Made by a program: the position numbers and the translations under genes
Notes under the pieces: generated by a model
The model's input: the letters and a program-made list of their open reading frames with translations, nothing else
What the model was told of the DNA's origin: nothing
Databases searched by the model: none
Shown here: piece after piece, positions 23,643-34,290 of the stretch
Position numbering within the stretch: position 1 is the first letter of the stretch
How the letters are laid out: the number at the start of each line of letters is the position of its first letter
Assembly (NCBI RefSeq): GCF_030247195.1
Contig: NC_080671.1
Location: 372,001-436,000 of the forward strand
Direction of reading: 5' to 3'
Length of the DNA: 64,000 nucleotides
Source of the DNA: Topomyia yanbarensis
Taxonomy: Eukaryota; Arthropoda; Insecta; Diptera; Culicidae

Positions 23643-23966
23643 ACAGCCAACAGTAAAAGTCAATTCATGGTGGCCCACCAATTGGCCAAGTGCACAGGCT
23701 GATGGCTGACCGTTAGTTTGGGCTGGTGCAGAGTATGAGAAAACACAAAACATGAAAAGGCTCTCTCGGTTTTCTCGATGCACCACTATCGAGCGTAATG
23801 CAATAACCATAACCAAGCAGTTTTCTGTCAGAGGGTTTTTCAAACTGATGTACAAATATGCTTGATGATGTTTGTAATACCGTCAAACCCGTTAGCATAA
23901 GAGAAGGAAAAATACTACTTTTTTCTTTAAGAAAAATAACAAACAAAGGTTTAGAATGGTTAACGA
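23643..23966. other. Unassigned sequence between a MITE and mariner
   Basis: I see no gene. Overlapping short frames on both strands show no motif. Confidence 0.4.
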
Positions 23967-23968
23967 TA

Positions 23969-24765
23969 CAGGGTGCGCCATCTGGATGTATCCAATTTCA
24001 ACATTCAACAACTCCGTTTTTGCCAGCCGATTTTGACAGATAAACACAATTCTGAAACGTAATTTAGTGCCATTTTAGCTGTGAGCCGATTTACACCAAA
24101 AGAACGCGCTGAAATCCTAGCGCGTTACATTGAAAACGATCGTTTAATAATGAAAACTGTGCGTGTGTTTTGGGACAAAATTTTAATGATGAAAGGAGCT
24201 CACTTCACCCTTTCCGGCGAAACAAAAAAGGAACAAAATTGTAGAATTTGTAATACAGAACCCACACGTCATACATCAAACACCACTGCATGACCAGAAA
24301 GAAACTGTTTGGGCCGGAGTGTGCTCCAAAACAATAATCGGTCCTTATTTTTTCAAAGATTTTTTTTGTCTGTCCACAAATGCAGAAAAAAAGTCTGAAA
24401 AACTTCTATTTTTAACAAGACGGGGAACTTTGCCACACCGCAGCCGCAACAATCAAGTTCTTGCAAGCGAATTCCTAGGACGCGTTGTCTCAAAAAAACT
24501 GTGATTTGGGTTTAACAGTACCAGATTTTTTGTGTGGGGGGTATTTGAAAAGCAAAGTTTATTCTAGCAAACCTAAGAACTTTGACGAACACAGAGCTAA
24601 TATACGAGCTTAAATTGCTGCGATTATGCCCGAAATACTGTCCAATATCATTTTATTTAATTTTGGCATAAAATATCATAAACAAATGTTTACTTGCGAA
24701 AATCGGCTGAAAAATTACGGAGTTGTTCAATGTTGAAAAAGGATACATCCAGCTGGCACACCCTG
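23969..24765 (+). mobile_element. mariner (IS630-Tc1 superfamily) element, internally deleted
   Basis: A 797-bp element between two TA dinucleotides (23,967-23,968 and 24,766-24,767). The ends CAGGGTGCGCCATCTGGATG and, in inverse, CAGGGTGTGCCAGCTGGATG are near-identical terminal repeats. The similarity continues inwards for about 45 bp through TATCC and CAACATT(C/G)AACAACTCCG. A complete mariner is about 1.3 kb, so roughly 0.5 kb is missing. TA flanks and transposase remnants make the assignment firm. Confidence 0.9.
24081..24730 (+). pseudogene. mariner transposase remnant
   Basis: Transposase would have cut and pasted the element at TA sites. Remaining pieces in order: RFTPKERAEILARYIEND (N-terminal helix-turn-helix), then after an internal deletion AHFTLSGETKKEQNCRI, then a shifted segment TVWAGVCSKTIIGPYFF (about 24,305-24,356), then TPHxAA-like remains, and last LTVPDFFVWG...SKVYSSKPKNFDEHRANI (about 24,505-24,610). 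The residues before AHF read MMKG where an active enzyme has a catalytic Asp. Several frameshifts are present, so it is inactive. Confidence 0.8.
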
Positions 24766-24767
24766 TA

Positions 24768-25149
24768 TTTTATGTGTTGTCCCTAAAACCAAGACAAATA
24801 AAGCATAACAGTTAGAAAATGGCCTCAACAAATGAAACTATTGCCACCAATCATAATAGTTTCAATTAGGTTGGGTTATTAAAGAAACCTTAGACGAAAA
24901 AAATTTCACACTGTTAGGTGGATTTTTATGCAACAGTGCTCAAGAAAAATTATTTATGCTTTTCATTAATTATAAATTAAAAATAATACTAATTTTATTT
25001 AGCTTTTTGGCCTAGTTACCTAGTACAAGGCTAGATTGTCGGTCATACATGCACACATACACTCTCAAATACACGCGCACCGCAGATATTAGATAACTAG
25101 GCGAACTGATTCGAGTGGTATGCGAGACTCGGCCTGCTAAGCCTTGGTT
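24768..25149. other. Unassigned AT-rich sequence
   Basis: I see no supported feature besides a short CA-rich stretch near 25,050-25,080. Confidence 0.4.
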
Positions 25150-25170
25150 AAGAAGTCGATTTTCATAGTG

Positions 25171-25201
25171 CGTTGCGTTGCGTTGCGTTGCGTTGCGTTG
25201 T
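25171..25201. repeat. (CGTTG)n microsatellite
   Basis: Six uninterrupted CGTTG units starting immediately after the 21-bp direct repeat. Confidence 0.95.
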
Positions 25202-26129
25202 GACGATGATTTTGGCGGATTGCACACTGACTTCATCATGTTTGACTGCTGATTATCTAATAAGAGTTGCTTAGGAAGTGGTAAGTAGGAATTCATACCA
25301 ATCCGACCCATATTAAAATCTCAACAGCATGATAGCCATCATTGCCGGCCGCCCCCATCTCCATCGTTCACGGGGAAGGATAAAGGATAAGGTAGACGGG
25401 AAGTGTTGATGCTCCACCTACTTAACGGAAGGACGACGATTCATCAGACTCTTCCATAGGTGTCGCGGAGTTGGTGGTTTGGAAGGGTATCAGGTCTAGG
25501 ATTCGCTCCAAGCAAACGATGCGACCTGTAAAGCATGTTTTATTAGGTAGTTGTTTAGTTAGTCTTCGAGTGCACGATCACTCGAAAAAGAGATGATCTT
25601 GTTTAGTTTTTGGTTATTTTTAAACTCTGGGCAGCCGGCTACCGAGAGTATACTATGTTCCCTAAACAAAAGCAATTTGAACTCCACACGGCCGACCGTG
25701 GGAGTATTGCCTAGAAAAGCTAATCTTATCCGCGTAATGGGCCGGATCACTATTTATTGCAACAGTATTTGGACAGAATTCGCTACTTCTTCTCTACGAT
25801 ATATTTATTGGCTTGAAAACTACCGAGGCAAAAATAGCGAGAGATGTTATAAATCAAGGAAAGTATTTCTTATTTTCCATATCGGATTGTTTGTGGAATA
25901 CAAGTATACGAGCGATAATACCGAACACTGAAGGGAAATATAAAGGATTGTTAACCTGATGCACGGGCTTGTTAGCAATAACGGAGCTTTAAATTAGGTT
26001 CATAAAAACAGACGCGGCGAATTTTCAATACGTATTGACCCGTGTTCATAGATACTAGTCAGATTAGTCGTATTGGGGCTAATTTCCAATCAACTATTCA
26101 TTTTTACGGCAATGTTTTCTCGACTAGAT

Positions 26130-26168
26130 CTGTTCGCACCCTCTCATTCTGTTCGCACCCTCTCATTC
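26130..26168. repeat. 19-bp tandem duplication
   Basis: CTGTTCGCACCCTCTCATT is present twice, head to tail and without a mismatch. Confidence 0.95.
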
Positions 26169-27114
26169 TGCGGTCTAAGGACCAAATATCATCAATAGAC
26201 TTAGACTCGCGTGGAGGCATGAGATAGGAAACTTGTAAGAATTTTGCTATCCCACCGTTTGACTACCAGAATGGATGGGAGAACAGTAATACTAGCAAAT
26301 ACCGACTACCATAAGAGCGGTGCAAATTTGAACGAGTGACGTAGAGTACTGCACTGAAAAAAGGACCAGGAGTGCGATTTTACGAAGTTTTAGCTTCCGA
26401 TGGCCCTACATTTTCTGACAAAGTGAAGTTCTTGAATGTTGAGATTTTTATTACTGTTTAGAAAAGCAAAAGTATCATAAAGCTAGTGTCAGGCCTTCAT
26501 GAGACCTCAAGGAGTCACTTTTGGAGGTATTCGTAAATGTAGATTTGTCAGTAGACGGTTCCAAATATAATAGAAAAATACCTAATTTAACACAACTACA
26601 GATCACTTGCAACATAAAAAGCTTTTTGTGAAATTCGACAGCTCCATCTTAGGCCAATTCAATAAATTTCCTACATGAAAGTTTCCATTTTTTAAAAACG
26701 GTTTTTAAACCAAAGCTTTGGAAGTTAAACCTTGGCGTGGAAGTGCCGGTATATTAATATATTCTGTTACTTAGTGTAGAATTAGATTTCGTCATTTACG
26801 GCTAATATACAACCGCCAGAAGAAACTTAAAACGTTGGTACACAATCAAGAAAGGCGAATCAGAAAAGGTGAGTATATGTCAGTGATTCACTAAATACAG
26901 ACTGGAAAGAGGGTAATATGGAAAACCTTAAGGTCCGTCCAGATTAAGTCTTCGGTACGGAGCAAAACGTCGGCCTAGGAACTCCTAGCATGTTGTTAGT
27001 CGCCTCTTACGACATGGGAGCAGTTCCCAGAGGTTCTATTCTTGGTTGAAATAGTGCAAAAAGATTTCAGCCCGCCGGACACCACACGGCTTAAAGAAGT
27101 CGATTTTCATAGTG

Positions 27115-30100
27115 ATTGTATAACTTTTCTTCAGGAGAAAGAAAAAAAAACGTCAAACTGGTTGGACGACTTATCGTACTGCAACTACAACCGTGTGTGG
27201 CGAATCGGTCCTACGACAAATCTTTTCAACAGTGTATGGGCGGCATTAGGCGGAGTAATCAATCACATAGTGTCTGCCTGCCTGACTAATGAGATGAAGA
27301 TAGATTCGTCTAACTTACTATTTTGTCGAAAGTCTCATGATGTAAACCCCCTCTCCCCATTAGAACCATCGCTTGAGTAAGGGCAACAAGCCCGAAAATT
27401 GTCGCCTGCCTAAAAGCGAATCGAAATACCCGCCTGCTATTCCAATCTGTCATTGCATTTCTGCTGGCGTTTTGCACTGCAATGCGAATCAGAAACTAGG
27501 TGCCCTACCCGAAATTTATGGTATTTAGTTTTGTTGCGAAGCTTGGCATGAATTGAAAACGCTGTATGTGTGAGTGTGTGTATGTATGTGCATGTGTGTT
27601 TTCTGTTTAAGGGCGTTGCGAAAGTTGGACATTTTTATCAGCAGCTAACTGTTTGTTACTTGAATTTTCACCAGTCCCAACGGGGGCATCGGTGCACAAT
27701 GCATATTGCAACCAGCCACACCAGCAGAGCGAGCGCAGCGGGCAAAGATCACCGTAAACGGAAATGGTAAACGTACAAACAAACGACAGCGGGAGGAGGA
27801 GGAAAAAAAAGCTCCAACTGCGAATATATACATAGGGAAACAGATGCACGGTCGAATATCCGGAACAGCGAAAAGGAGGAGCTCTCGTGTGACAGCGACA
27901 GAAACGAGATTATAAAGCACGGAGCAAATGGAAACAAATGGGAAATTTAACTTTGTAATTTTTCAATCCAGGGGCGGAATGTTTCTCTGATGCGCAGCTG
28001 GTTCGCCACTGGCATTTTCAAGGAAGCTGTTTTATGTCTTCGATTGGATGCTTTGACAGTGGAACTAAATCTGCAATTTGGAATGCTAACTGAGATGAAA
28101 CTATAATGGTTTTGGAAATCCGCATCCTTGATAAGATGAGTTCACTATATCCTGCAATTGATCAAAGCTAGTTGTAAGTGATTTTTCAATAGATTCTAAA
28201 CTATTGTCACACAATTTTTTAGAATGTTGGGCACCGTTGTTGATAGTTGGAAACAATTCAACCGTCGTGACTGTTTTATGCATTTGTTTCAAGTGACGAG
28301 CATCTTTTTTATAACTAATTGTAAACTGGAAAAGTAAACAAGATCATTCGACCGTGAGCTAAAGGACAGCTGTAACGCTGACAGCTGAACTGAACTGAAT
28401 GAACGAAGGTAGACTGAATCACTTTCGAACAGCATACAAGAAAAAGTCCCACGGCTCAGTTAAGCAGAAATAATTTTGAAACATGTTGAAAATCATACAG
28501 ACTGCCAAGAAATTTTTTATCACGGTTCCAACAAAATGAGAAGTAGTTCTTATTTTTATTAAAGCTACTCTTATATTATGGTATTCGGGTTACTAAATAT
28601 CACGTTAGCCACCACTCACAACAAATAAAAAAATACTACTCAACATTCTAAAGCTAACTTTCCGCTTTAAAACACATTTTCCACCAACTGCCCAAATGCT
28701 TCCATTTGTCACAAAAAGGGACTAGCTTTTCGTACGTTCGCTAGACAAATACCGACTTTCAGTAATCCGCAGCTTAAAAGAAAAAGCATTCCACCACTTA
28801 CCACCACCATTTTTCATCTTTGCTGACTGAAAGCTTCCCAAAAAATAAAAAAAATCCCATCTCTGTGATGTCCGTCCATCCGTCCGGGTTGACAAACTTG
28901 ATGCCAGTGTCAAACGACTGGAAAATAAGCGACTTGAAACAAGTGTCGCTGGCCGCGATTAGCCGCTCTCGTATGACGTGTACGGGTATGACTTTCACAC
29001 TCGCTGGCGCGGGCGTCATCGTCGTCGTCGTCGTCGCCGGTCGTTATTTCGAGAAGGCCTCGTTAAGTTGTGACAAATATGTTAGCGCGCGCTGTAAAGT
29101 GGAAACGACAACATCAAACACTCTGATGGTTTCCATGGGCACGAAGCACTTTCGGTAGGTGTTCGGATCAACAGCATACTTTGAGCCGTTGACTGAGATG
29201 AATGGAGGGAGGTGGGTAAGAGCGGTTGTTAAATGCTTTGAACTTTCGCGGCAGTCGTTGCTTGCTTGGACCTTATCGCCACTGGAAGCACAATGCATTT
29301 TCTTTTCGTATTCCGGGCCTGGAAGTTTTGTTGTTTATTTTTGATTAGTGGAGCTGTGCATATCTAGACACAGTTTGAAATTAATCGCCAGTAATGTTTT
29401 CTACTCTAGAAAACTTTCCCGGTGCAAAGCAGATTTCGACAACAAAAATTAACGATTGTATTCAGGAAATGAGCAACGTCTTCCATTAGGGTAAAAGTGC
29501 TGCTCTTATCCCGTCTGCCGGGATGTTAGGCAGTCTGTTGCAGCCGGAAGAAGCTCCGACTAGGTCCGAAAACTTTTATGCCCTAGAAAAAATAGTTTTT
29601 GCCATTCCGAAACTGAAAGAAGCAAGAGCCATCTGCTACACGGCGTATCTCCAGTCTCAGCCCAAAATGCAGAGAGGGAAGAATAAAAAGTTTTCAAATT
29701 TCACCCAACCAACCCGAGTAAATATATTTATATTTAATTTTGGCTGAGCTAACTTTTACTGCCTGTGCTTACGCTAGGTTTCTTGAAGTCGACTCGAACG
29801 AGCCCAATGAAGGAGAACACCGACGACCGGCTCCCTATAGGAGTCATGTGTGGAATTAAATTAAATTTTGCTTTGCTTATGATTTTCAAGAAATAAAATT
29901 TAATGGGGTTAGGGCGAGGTTTCTTTTCCTGGAGTGCTCTCGAGCTCTCGAGGAAACCAAACGAATTTTCCAAGTTTGTTGGGTTTAAATTCAATTTTCC
30001 GTGCATTAATTCGAGCACCTAATGAGATGACACATCCTGTCTTGGTTTTTTCGCTCCGGCATTTTATTAAATTTTCATCACCCACCACTGTGCCAGAAAG

Positions 30101-30806
30101 ACTAATTTCGAGCATTTAATTACTTTCTCTGATATGTTGCTGCTGTCGAAGGGACCACGTAAAGAAGAGCAGCTTTTCCAGGAAACGCCAACGAAAGACC
30201 TATAATAAGATCGTTTTGCCACTTACCGCAGATTTGCTTCGAGCATTTTTACACTCTTCTTCCTTCGTTACACTGAAAAAAAAAATACATTCAATCATCA
30301 TAAAGCCCTCATCCGGGGGTGGTTAGTCACCAGTACGTAGTAGGTAGTAGGCGAGGGCGTTTTGTGGCTGTCCGATTATTTAGTTCATTTGGTTGATCTG
30401 AAAGTGAAAGCGAGAAGTAATTGGATGGTTAGTGAATGAATTACCACGAAATGTTGCTGTATTCATACTTGTTTCTTTATAAGTTTTTATGGACTTTCCT
30501 TAATAAACCCGTCGAAACTGTTTCTGATCCGAGTAGTTCATCACGTCATCCCTGTTTCGTTCTCGGAGAAAATTTACAACGAGGACCTTTTGGAAAGGAC
30601 ACGATGACTCAATGATACAATATTTCAAGTGAAAAATCCAATTTCATTGGAATGAATAATACATAGAACAGAAGTTTGCTCAAGTAGTGGAATGGAACTT
30701 AATTTCATTAAGAGAACAAAAAAGAGCAAGTGAACAGCATGCTGTTACAGTCTGGCATCACAGCTTGACTGCTGGTTTGTTTGCCGTGTTCCATCGCCGG
30801 TGCCTT
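27115..30806. other. Unassigned, low-repeat sequence
   Basis: No supported gene. The base composition is more even than in the transposon-rich parts, and I recognise no transposon ends, so this may be older host DNA (intron or intergenic). Simple repeats: (TG)n-like at about 27,562-27,600 and (CGT)n at about 29,019-29,035. The minus-strand frame 29,044-29,298 and plus-strand frame 28,820-29,158 overlap on opposite strands and neither has a known domain; a conserved exon cannot be excluded. Confidence 0.35.
29017..29036. repeat. (CGT)n trinucleotide repeat
   Basis: About six consecutive CGT units (ATCGTCGTCGTCGTCGTCGCC). Confidence 0.85.
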
Positions 30807-30810
30807 ACAA

Positions 30811-30845
30811 ATATATATAAAAAAGGACTTCACTTTTCTGTCAGA
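30811..30845 (+). promoter_or_regulatory. Candidate core promoter: TATA box plus initiator
   Basis: TATATATAAAAAAGG (from 30,812) is followed 29-30 bp later by TCAGA at 30,841-30,845, close to the arthropod initiator TCAGT. That is the normal spacing for a TATA-Inr promoter. A 36-codon frame starts 14 bp after the initiator. An AT-rich genome offers many chance TATA strings, so this is tentative. Confidence 0.3.
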
Positions 30846-30856
30846 GAAAGAGTGCA

Positions 30857-30967
30857 ATGTTGAGCTATATTAGTTACCTACTTTTTTGCTGCTCCTGCCG
30901 GGCCGTTATGTCTGAAGGCACGGACGATTTTCGAGGAAGAGCTTTTTTAAAAAAATACTATCATTGA
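30857..30967 (+). CDS. Hypothetical 36-aa peptide with a signal-like N-terminus
   Basis: ATG at 30,857 opens 36 codons ending in TGA at 30,965-30,967. Residues 1-16 (MLSYISYLLFCCSCRA) are hydrophobic like a secretion signal, and the rest is polar (SEGTDDFRGR...). It was considered only because the candidate TATA box and initiator sit just upstream. No family is recognised. It could equally be a chance frame or the first exon of a longer gene. Confidence 0.2.
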   Translation: MLSYISYLLFCCSCRAVMSEGTDDFRGRAFLKKYYH

Positions 30968-31310
30968 CAGATAAGCTCTTTTGGTTTTTTGTAAGGTTTC
31001 CGTTTTTACTAATGTTTCAAAAAAAGATTTAATCATCTTTTCAGAGAGCGGTTTACCTCTGTTTACTACTAGGTACACTTTAAATTTGTGGTGTAACTAT
31101 TATTAAGTAAAATTAAATTTTGTATTTAACTATCATTATGATTATCTAAGCGTTTCGGCTAGGAACACTGGCGGTTGACACCGCTGGCTCGACCCTAGCA
31201 TCACAGTATGCTGTGCGTTTTACTGTCATCTTTCGGTGGTTAACTTTTCCGTAATGTCGCGTATTGCATGTGAAGTAAAATTTAAGGTTTTGGACACATG
31301 CACAGAGAAA

Positions 31311-31690
31311 AAAATATGGCAAACACAACCACTTTTTAGGTTGATTCAATCGAATTTCTGCGTTGAAATTTGCACAAACATAGTTTTGGTTTGCTTTAAC
31401 AAACAGGGAACCTAGAAATAAACTGAAATATTAGGTTGCTATTGCTTCCATTTTATACATAAATTCAACAAATTTTTGTTTTGAACAACCATAATGTTGG
31501 TTGTTGATTTTTGTCAGCTGACAATTCTTAGGTAAATTCAACCAAACTATAGAACTTATTTCAAACAAAATTGGGGTTACTTGAAGTGAGAATTTTTTTT
31601 GAAATAAACAACAGAAAGGTGAATGTAACCAACACTGTTTTTGGATTCAACAAGCAATTTGGTTGAAGTAAGGTAAAATAAACAGTTAAA
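31311..31690. repeat. Left subterminal repeat region of the CACTA-like element
   Basis: Multiple short motifs on both strands: AGGTTGATTCAAT, AGGTTGCTATTG, CAACCATAATGTTGGTTGTT, TTCAACCAAAC and TTGGTTGAAG. In CACTA elements such arrays bind the element's own proteins. Confidence 0.6.
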
Positions 31691-31759
31691 CGACAGCTGG
31701 ATTCTTAAAATTGAAGTTATTTTTTTCTCATTTTTTATTTTATAGGAAAATAGATTGTA

Positions 31760-34290
31760 TTAATTTCCAATTTTGTAATAATTACAAAGCCGTAAATATG
31801 TGGTCCCTTTTACATTATATAAATTGACTATTTTTCTCTCAGCAGATTCAATGTTGCTTACTAGTGCAGTTCTAGTTTCTGAATCTATTTCGAAAGATTG
31901 CAAATGCTCGTTAAACTTAACTATCTGATATTTCGCGCAAAGCATCAATAAAACATTATCGTCATTGAAGAAAATTTCTATTATTTTGAAAATATTAATT
32001 GTATCATTCCATATTAAGCTAAATATCGATCCTTTTTCGTACAGCGATTCACATTTGGTAAATTTAACCAAAACTTAATTGATCCTTTAGTAATATTAAA
32101 TGAATCAGAATCAATATACTTAAGCTGTTCGGGCTGGAACTCGTTAAAATATATTTGGCTTCTGTCGTATGTAATTTTTGAGCTTGAAAAATTATTACTG
32201 ATACAATCATATGCAAATTTCAACCCGGCTTTTATGGCAATCGATGAGCACATATTTATACGATTACTATTTATTCTACAATATGCTTTCGATTCCTTGT
32301 GTTTAGCCTCGAACCTCATTGACCAATGTGGTCTAAGAGCCCCTCCTTTTAAAATGGCGCTTGGATAGTGTATCATGTTGTGATGCTTGGGCTTAAGAGT
32401 ATCTTGAAATAGTTTTACATATTGATTATGATGGAACGTGATAAGTAATCAACGCAAATGGAACTTCTCTCAGAAGTAAAATGTGAACAATTTTTACTAA
32501 AGCACATGCAAGCTTCCATACAACATCTGTTTCAGGCACCAGAGGACCAATAATTAATGGAAGAAATGTTATCAATGTCTTCGATTCGTTGGCAGTGCAT
32601 TTGATTCTTTTCATTTTAACATGGTACTCTTGAATATAATGTATTTTATTTGAATGTTGACTACCGTAAATAAAACTATTTTTGTTCACGTTAAAATCGT
32701 TAAGGCTAAAATATTGTTTCGTATAAATAAAATAAAACAGCATATGCTGAAGATCATAGATTCCAACTCCTTCAAAAATATCGTGCATTATATCGAATAC
32801 AAAGTTATAAACTACATGGAATGACGGAATCTTATTGAAAACGCTAGCAGCTTTGATGCCTGTTTCTGAAACAATCTTCAAATGAGCATCACGCTCGTAG
32901 CCAACAGTTGTGCGAAAAGCTTCTGGGTGTTCTTCAATATCTGTCTCAGTCTGAATACGTTTCCTTTTACATAGCCTACAGAAAAACGTAGCCCTGAAAC
33001 TTTCAACAAAATCTAGGATTCCATTTACACCTAAATTATCTCCAAGTATAAAACCCAGAACAAAAAACACTTTTTTCTCTTCTCCTTCAATTTGGACCGT
33101 AATGCCTTCTTCCTCTAAATCAATTAATAGATCTATCAATTTGGACAGGGTTTTATCGCTACTGAAACGTTTTCTATCTTTGCTCAAGATAAATCCTACG
33201 GTTAAAATATTACTTAATTTTCTTTGCAAATGAGCTGGCAGGCAAGGTATATTCAGGTAGATCGAACAAATAGATGTTGACTTGGAATGACAAGATGATG
33301 TGTCGCTGGTGTTGAAGTCGTCGAAATAGATATTGATGGGAATTACGGTTTTGCAGCACATTTTTGCCATTCTTTCCTGCCAGATAGAACCATCGATTAT
33401 TGTGCGGATCACTCCATCATTTGATAGCTTTAAACTATTGATAATCATACTAAAAACTCCATTGGCTTCCAGATATGTTCGTAGTATGAATTTAAAGGGC
33501 ATAAGTACTCCTTGTTTTTTTTTTTCCAAATCCTAAAAACAGTAGGAAATAGTTTAACTGATTTTAGTAAAGTACTGAATAAGTGAATTAATTACCGGTT
33601 TCTGACATAGATCAGCATACGGTGTAAGTGGCTGTTCATTTATGGTGAAAAAATCGGATCTTCATACAATCCGTTCTTTTTCAGCTGCTGAATAAATTTA
33701 TCCTCCGACGTTAACGTATAGCTATAGAGCATCGAGTCAAGTAGATTCTTACACTCAAGCGTCATAGATCCAGCCATTTGTAAGTCATTAACTACGGCAC
33801 TTAGCGGCTCGATAACATGCTGTTTAATGTCTTTATTTATATCAAATGCTACTTTCCTTGCCATTCCATTTTCACTCAACCATTTTAACGTCATTCTCAA
33901 AGGCACTCTTTGTACATCTACAATACCCAGTTTCTTGGAATCAATACCATAACAGAGCTGATTACCGACTTCGATGGCTATTTGTTCATGTTCTCCAGAA
34001 TCAGTTTGATTGTCACATTCAATTTTGTCTTGGGTACACGCTACAGATAATTTTCGTTCAAAATAGTTAATTGGATCCTCGGTAGGTTGTTCGTTTGATA
34101 TAGTTTTTTCTCTACACGAAATCACATGCTTTCGTAGACTTGTAATCGATGTTAGTACACGACCGCAGTTTTGAATGCACATGTAACCATTCAAAGGATC
34201 GTGCATCCGTTGGACATGGCGAAAATATTGCTCATCGGAAAAACCTTCCCATCGACAACCGAACAATGGACAATGAAGCATTTTTAACAT
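31760..34290 (-). pseudogene. CMC-type transposase gene (C2H2 fingers plus DDE-like domain), three frameshifts
   Basis: Start ATG at 34,290. Exon 1 runs to 33,596; a 63-bp GT-AG intron follows (33,595-33,533); exon 2 runs from 33,532 to 31,760. Residues 7-30 form a C2H2 finger (C7, C12, H25, H30) and residues 38-59 a C2HC finger (C38, C42, H55, C59). Exon 2 shows INIYFDDF, FILGDNLG, CRLCK (the C(2)C motif) and DIMHDIFEG, the pattern of CMC transposases, which cut at the element ends. The C-terminus has HYPSAILKGG, MRFEAKHKESK and a last domain WNDTINIFKIIEIFF. Frameshifts: in a T run near 33,655 (adding one base restores phase zero at the intron), near 32,440 and near 32,075. The acidic catalytic residues are inferred from position only. 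Confidence 0.65.

Larger units (their letters stand above)
25150..27114 (-). mobile_element. Candidate retroposed insertion bounded by a 21-bp direct repeat
   Basis: A 21-bp sequence starting AAGAAGTCGATTTTC and ending CATAGTG occurs identically at 25,150-25,170 and 27,094-27,114. This is what a long target-site duplication of a non-LTR element or SINE would look like. Directly inside the left copy is (CGTTG)n, which on the minus strand would be a 3' tail of CAACG units, so the insertion may be read right to left. The interior (1.92 kb) holds no recognisable RT. It includes a segment at 26,990-27,040 (GTCGCCTCTTACGACATGGG) of a kind I associate with insect repeats. The identity is inferred from structure only. 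Confidence 0.4.

Noticed and set aside
26990..27040. 28S rRNA fragment
   Set aside because: GTCGCCTCTTACGACATGG recalls rDNA-like or repeat sequence, but the surrounding bases do not continue as rRNA.
28820..29158. 112-codon plus frame with a Val run
   Set aside because: The Val run is only the (CGT)n repeat in another frame; the opposite strand is also open, and neither has motifs.
30720..30790. Possible microRNA (mir-2-like) precursor
   Set aside because: TGGCATCACAGCTTGACTGC only superficially resembles the mir-2 family, the seed differs and no good hairpin arm was seen nearby.
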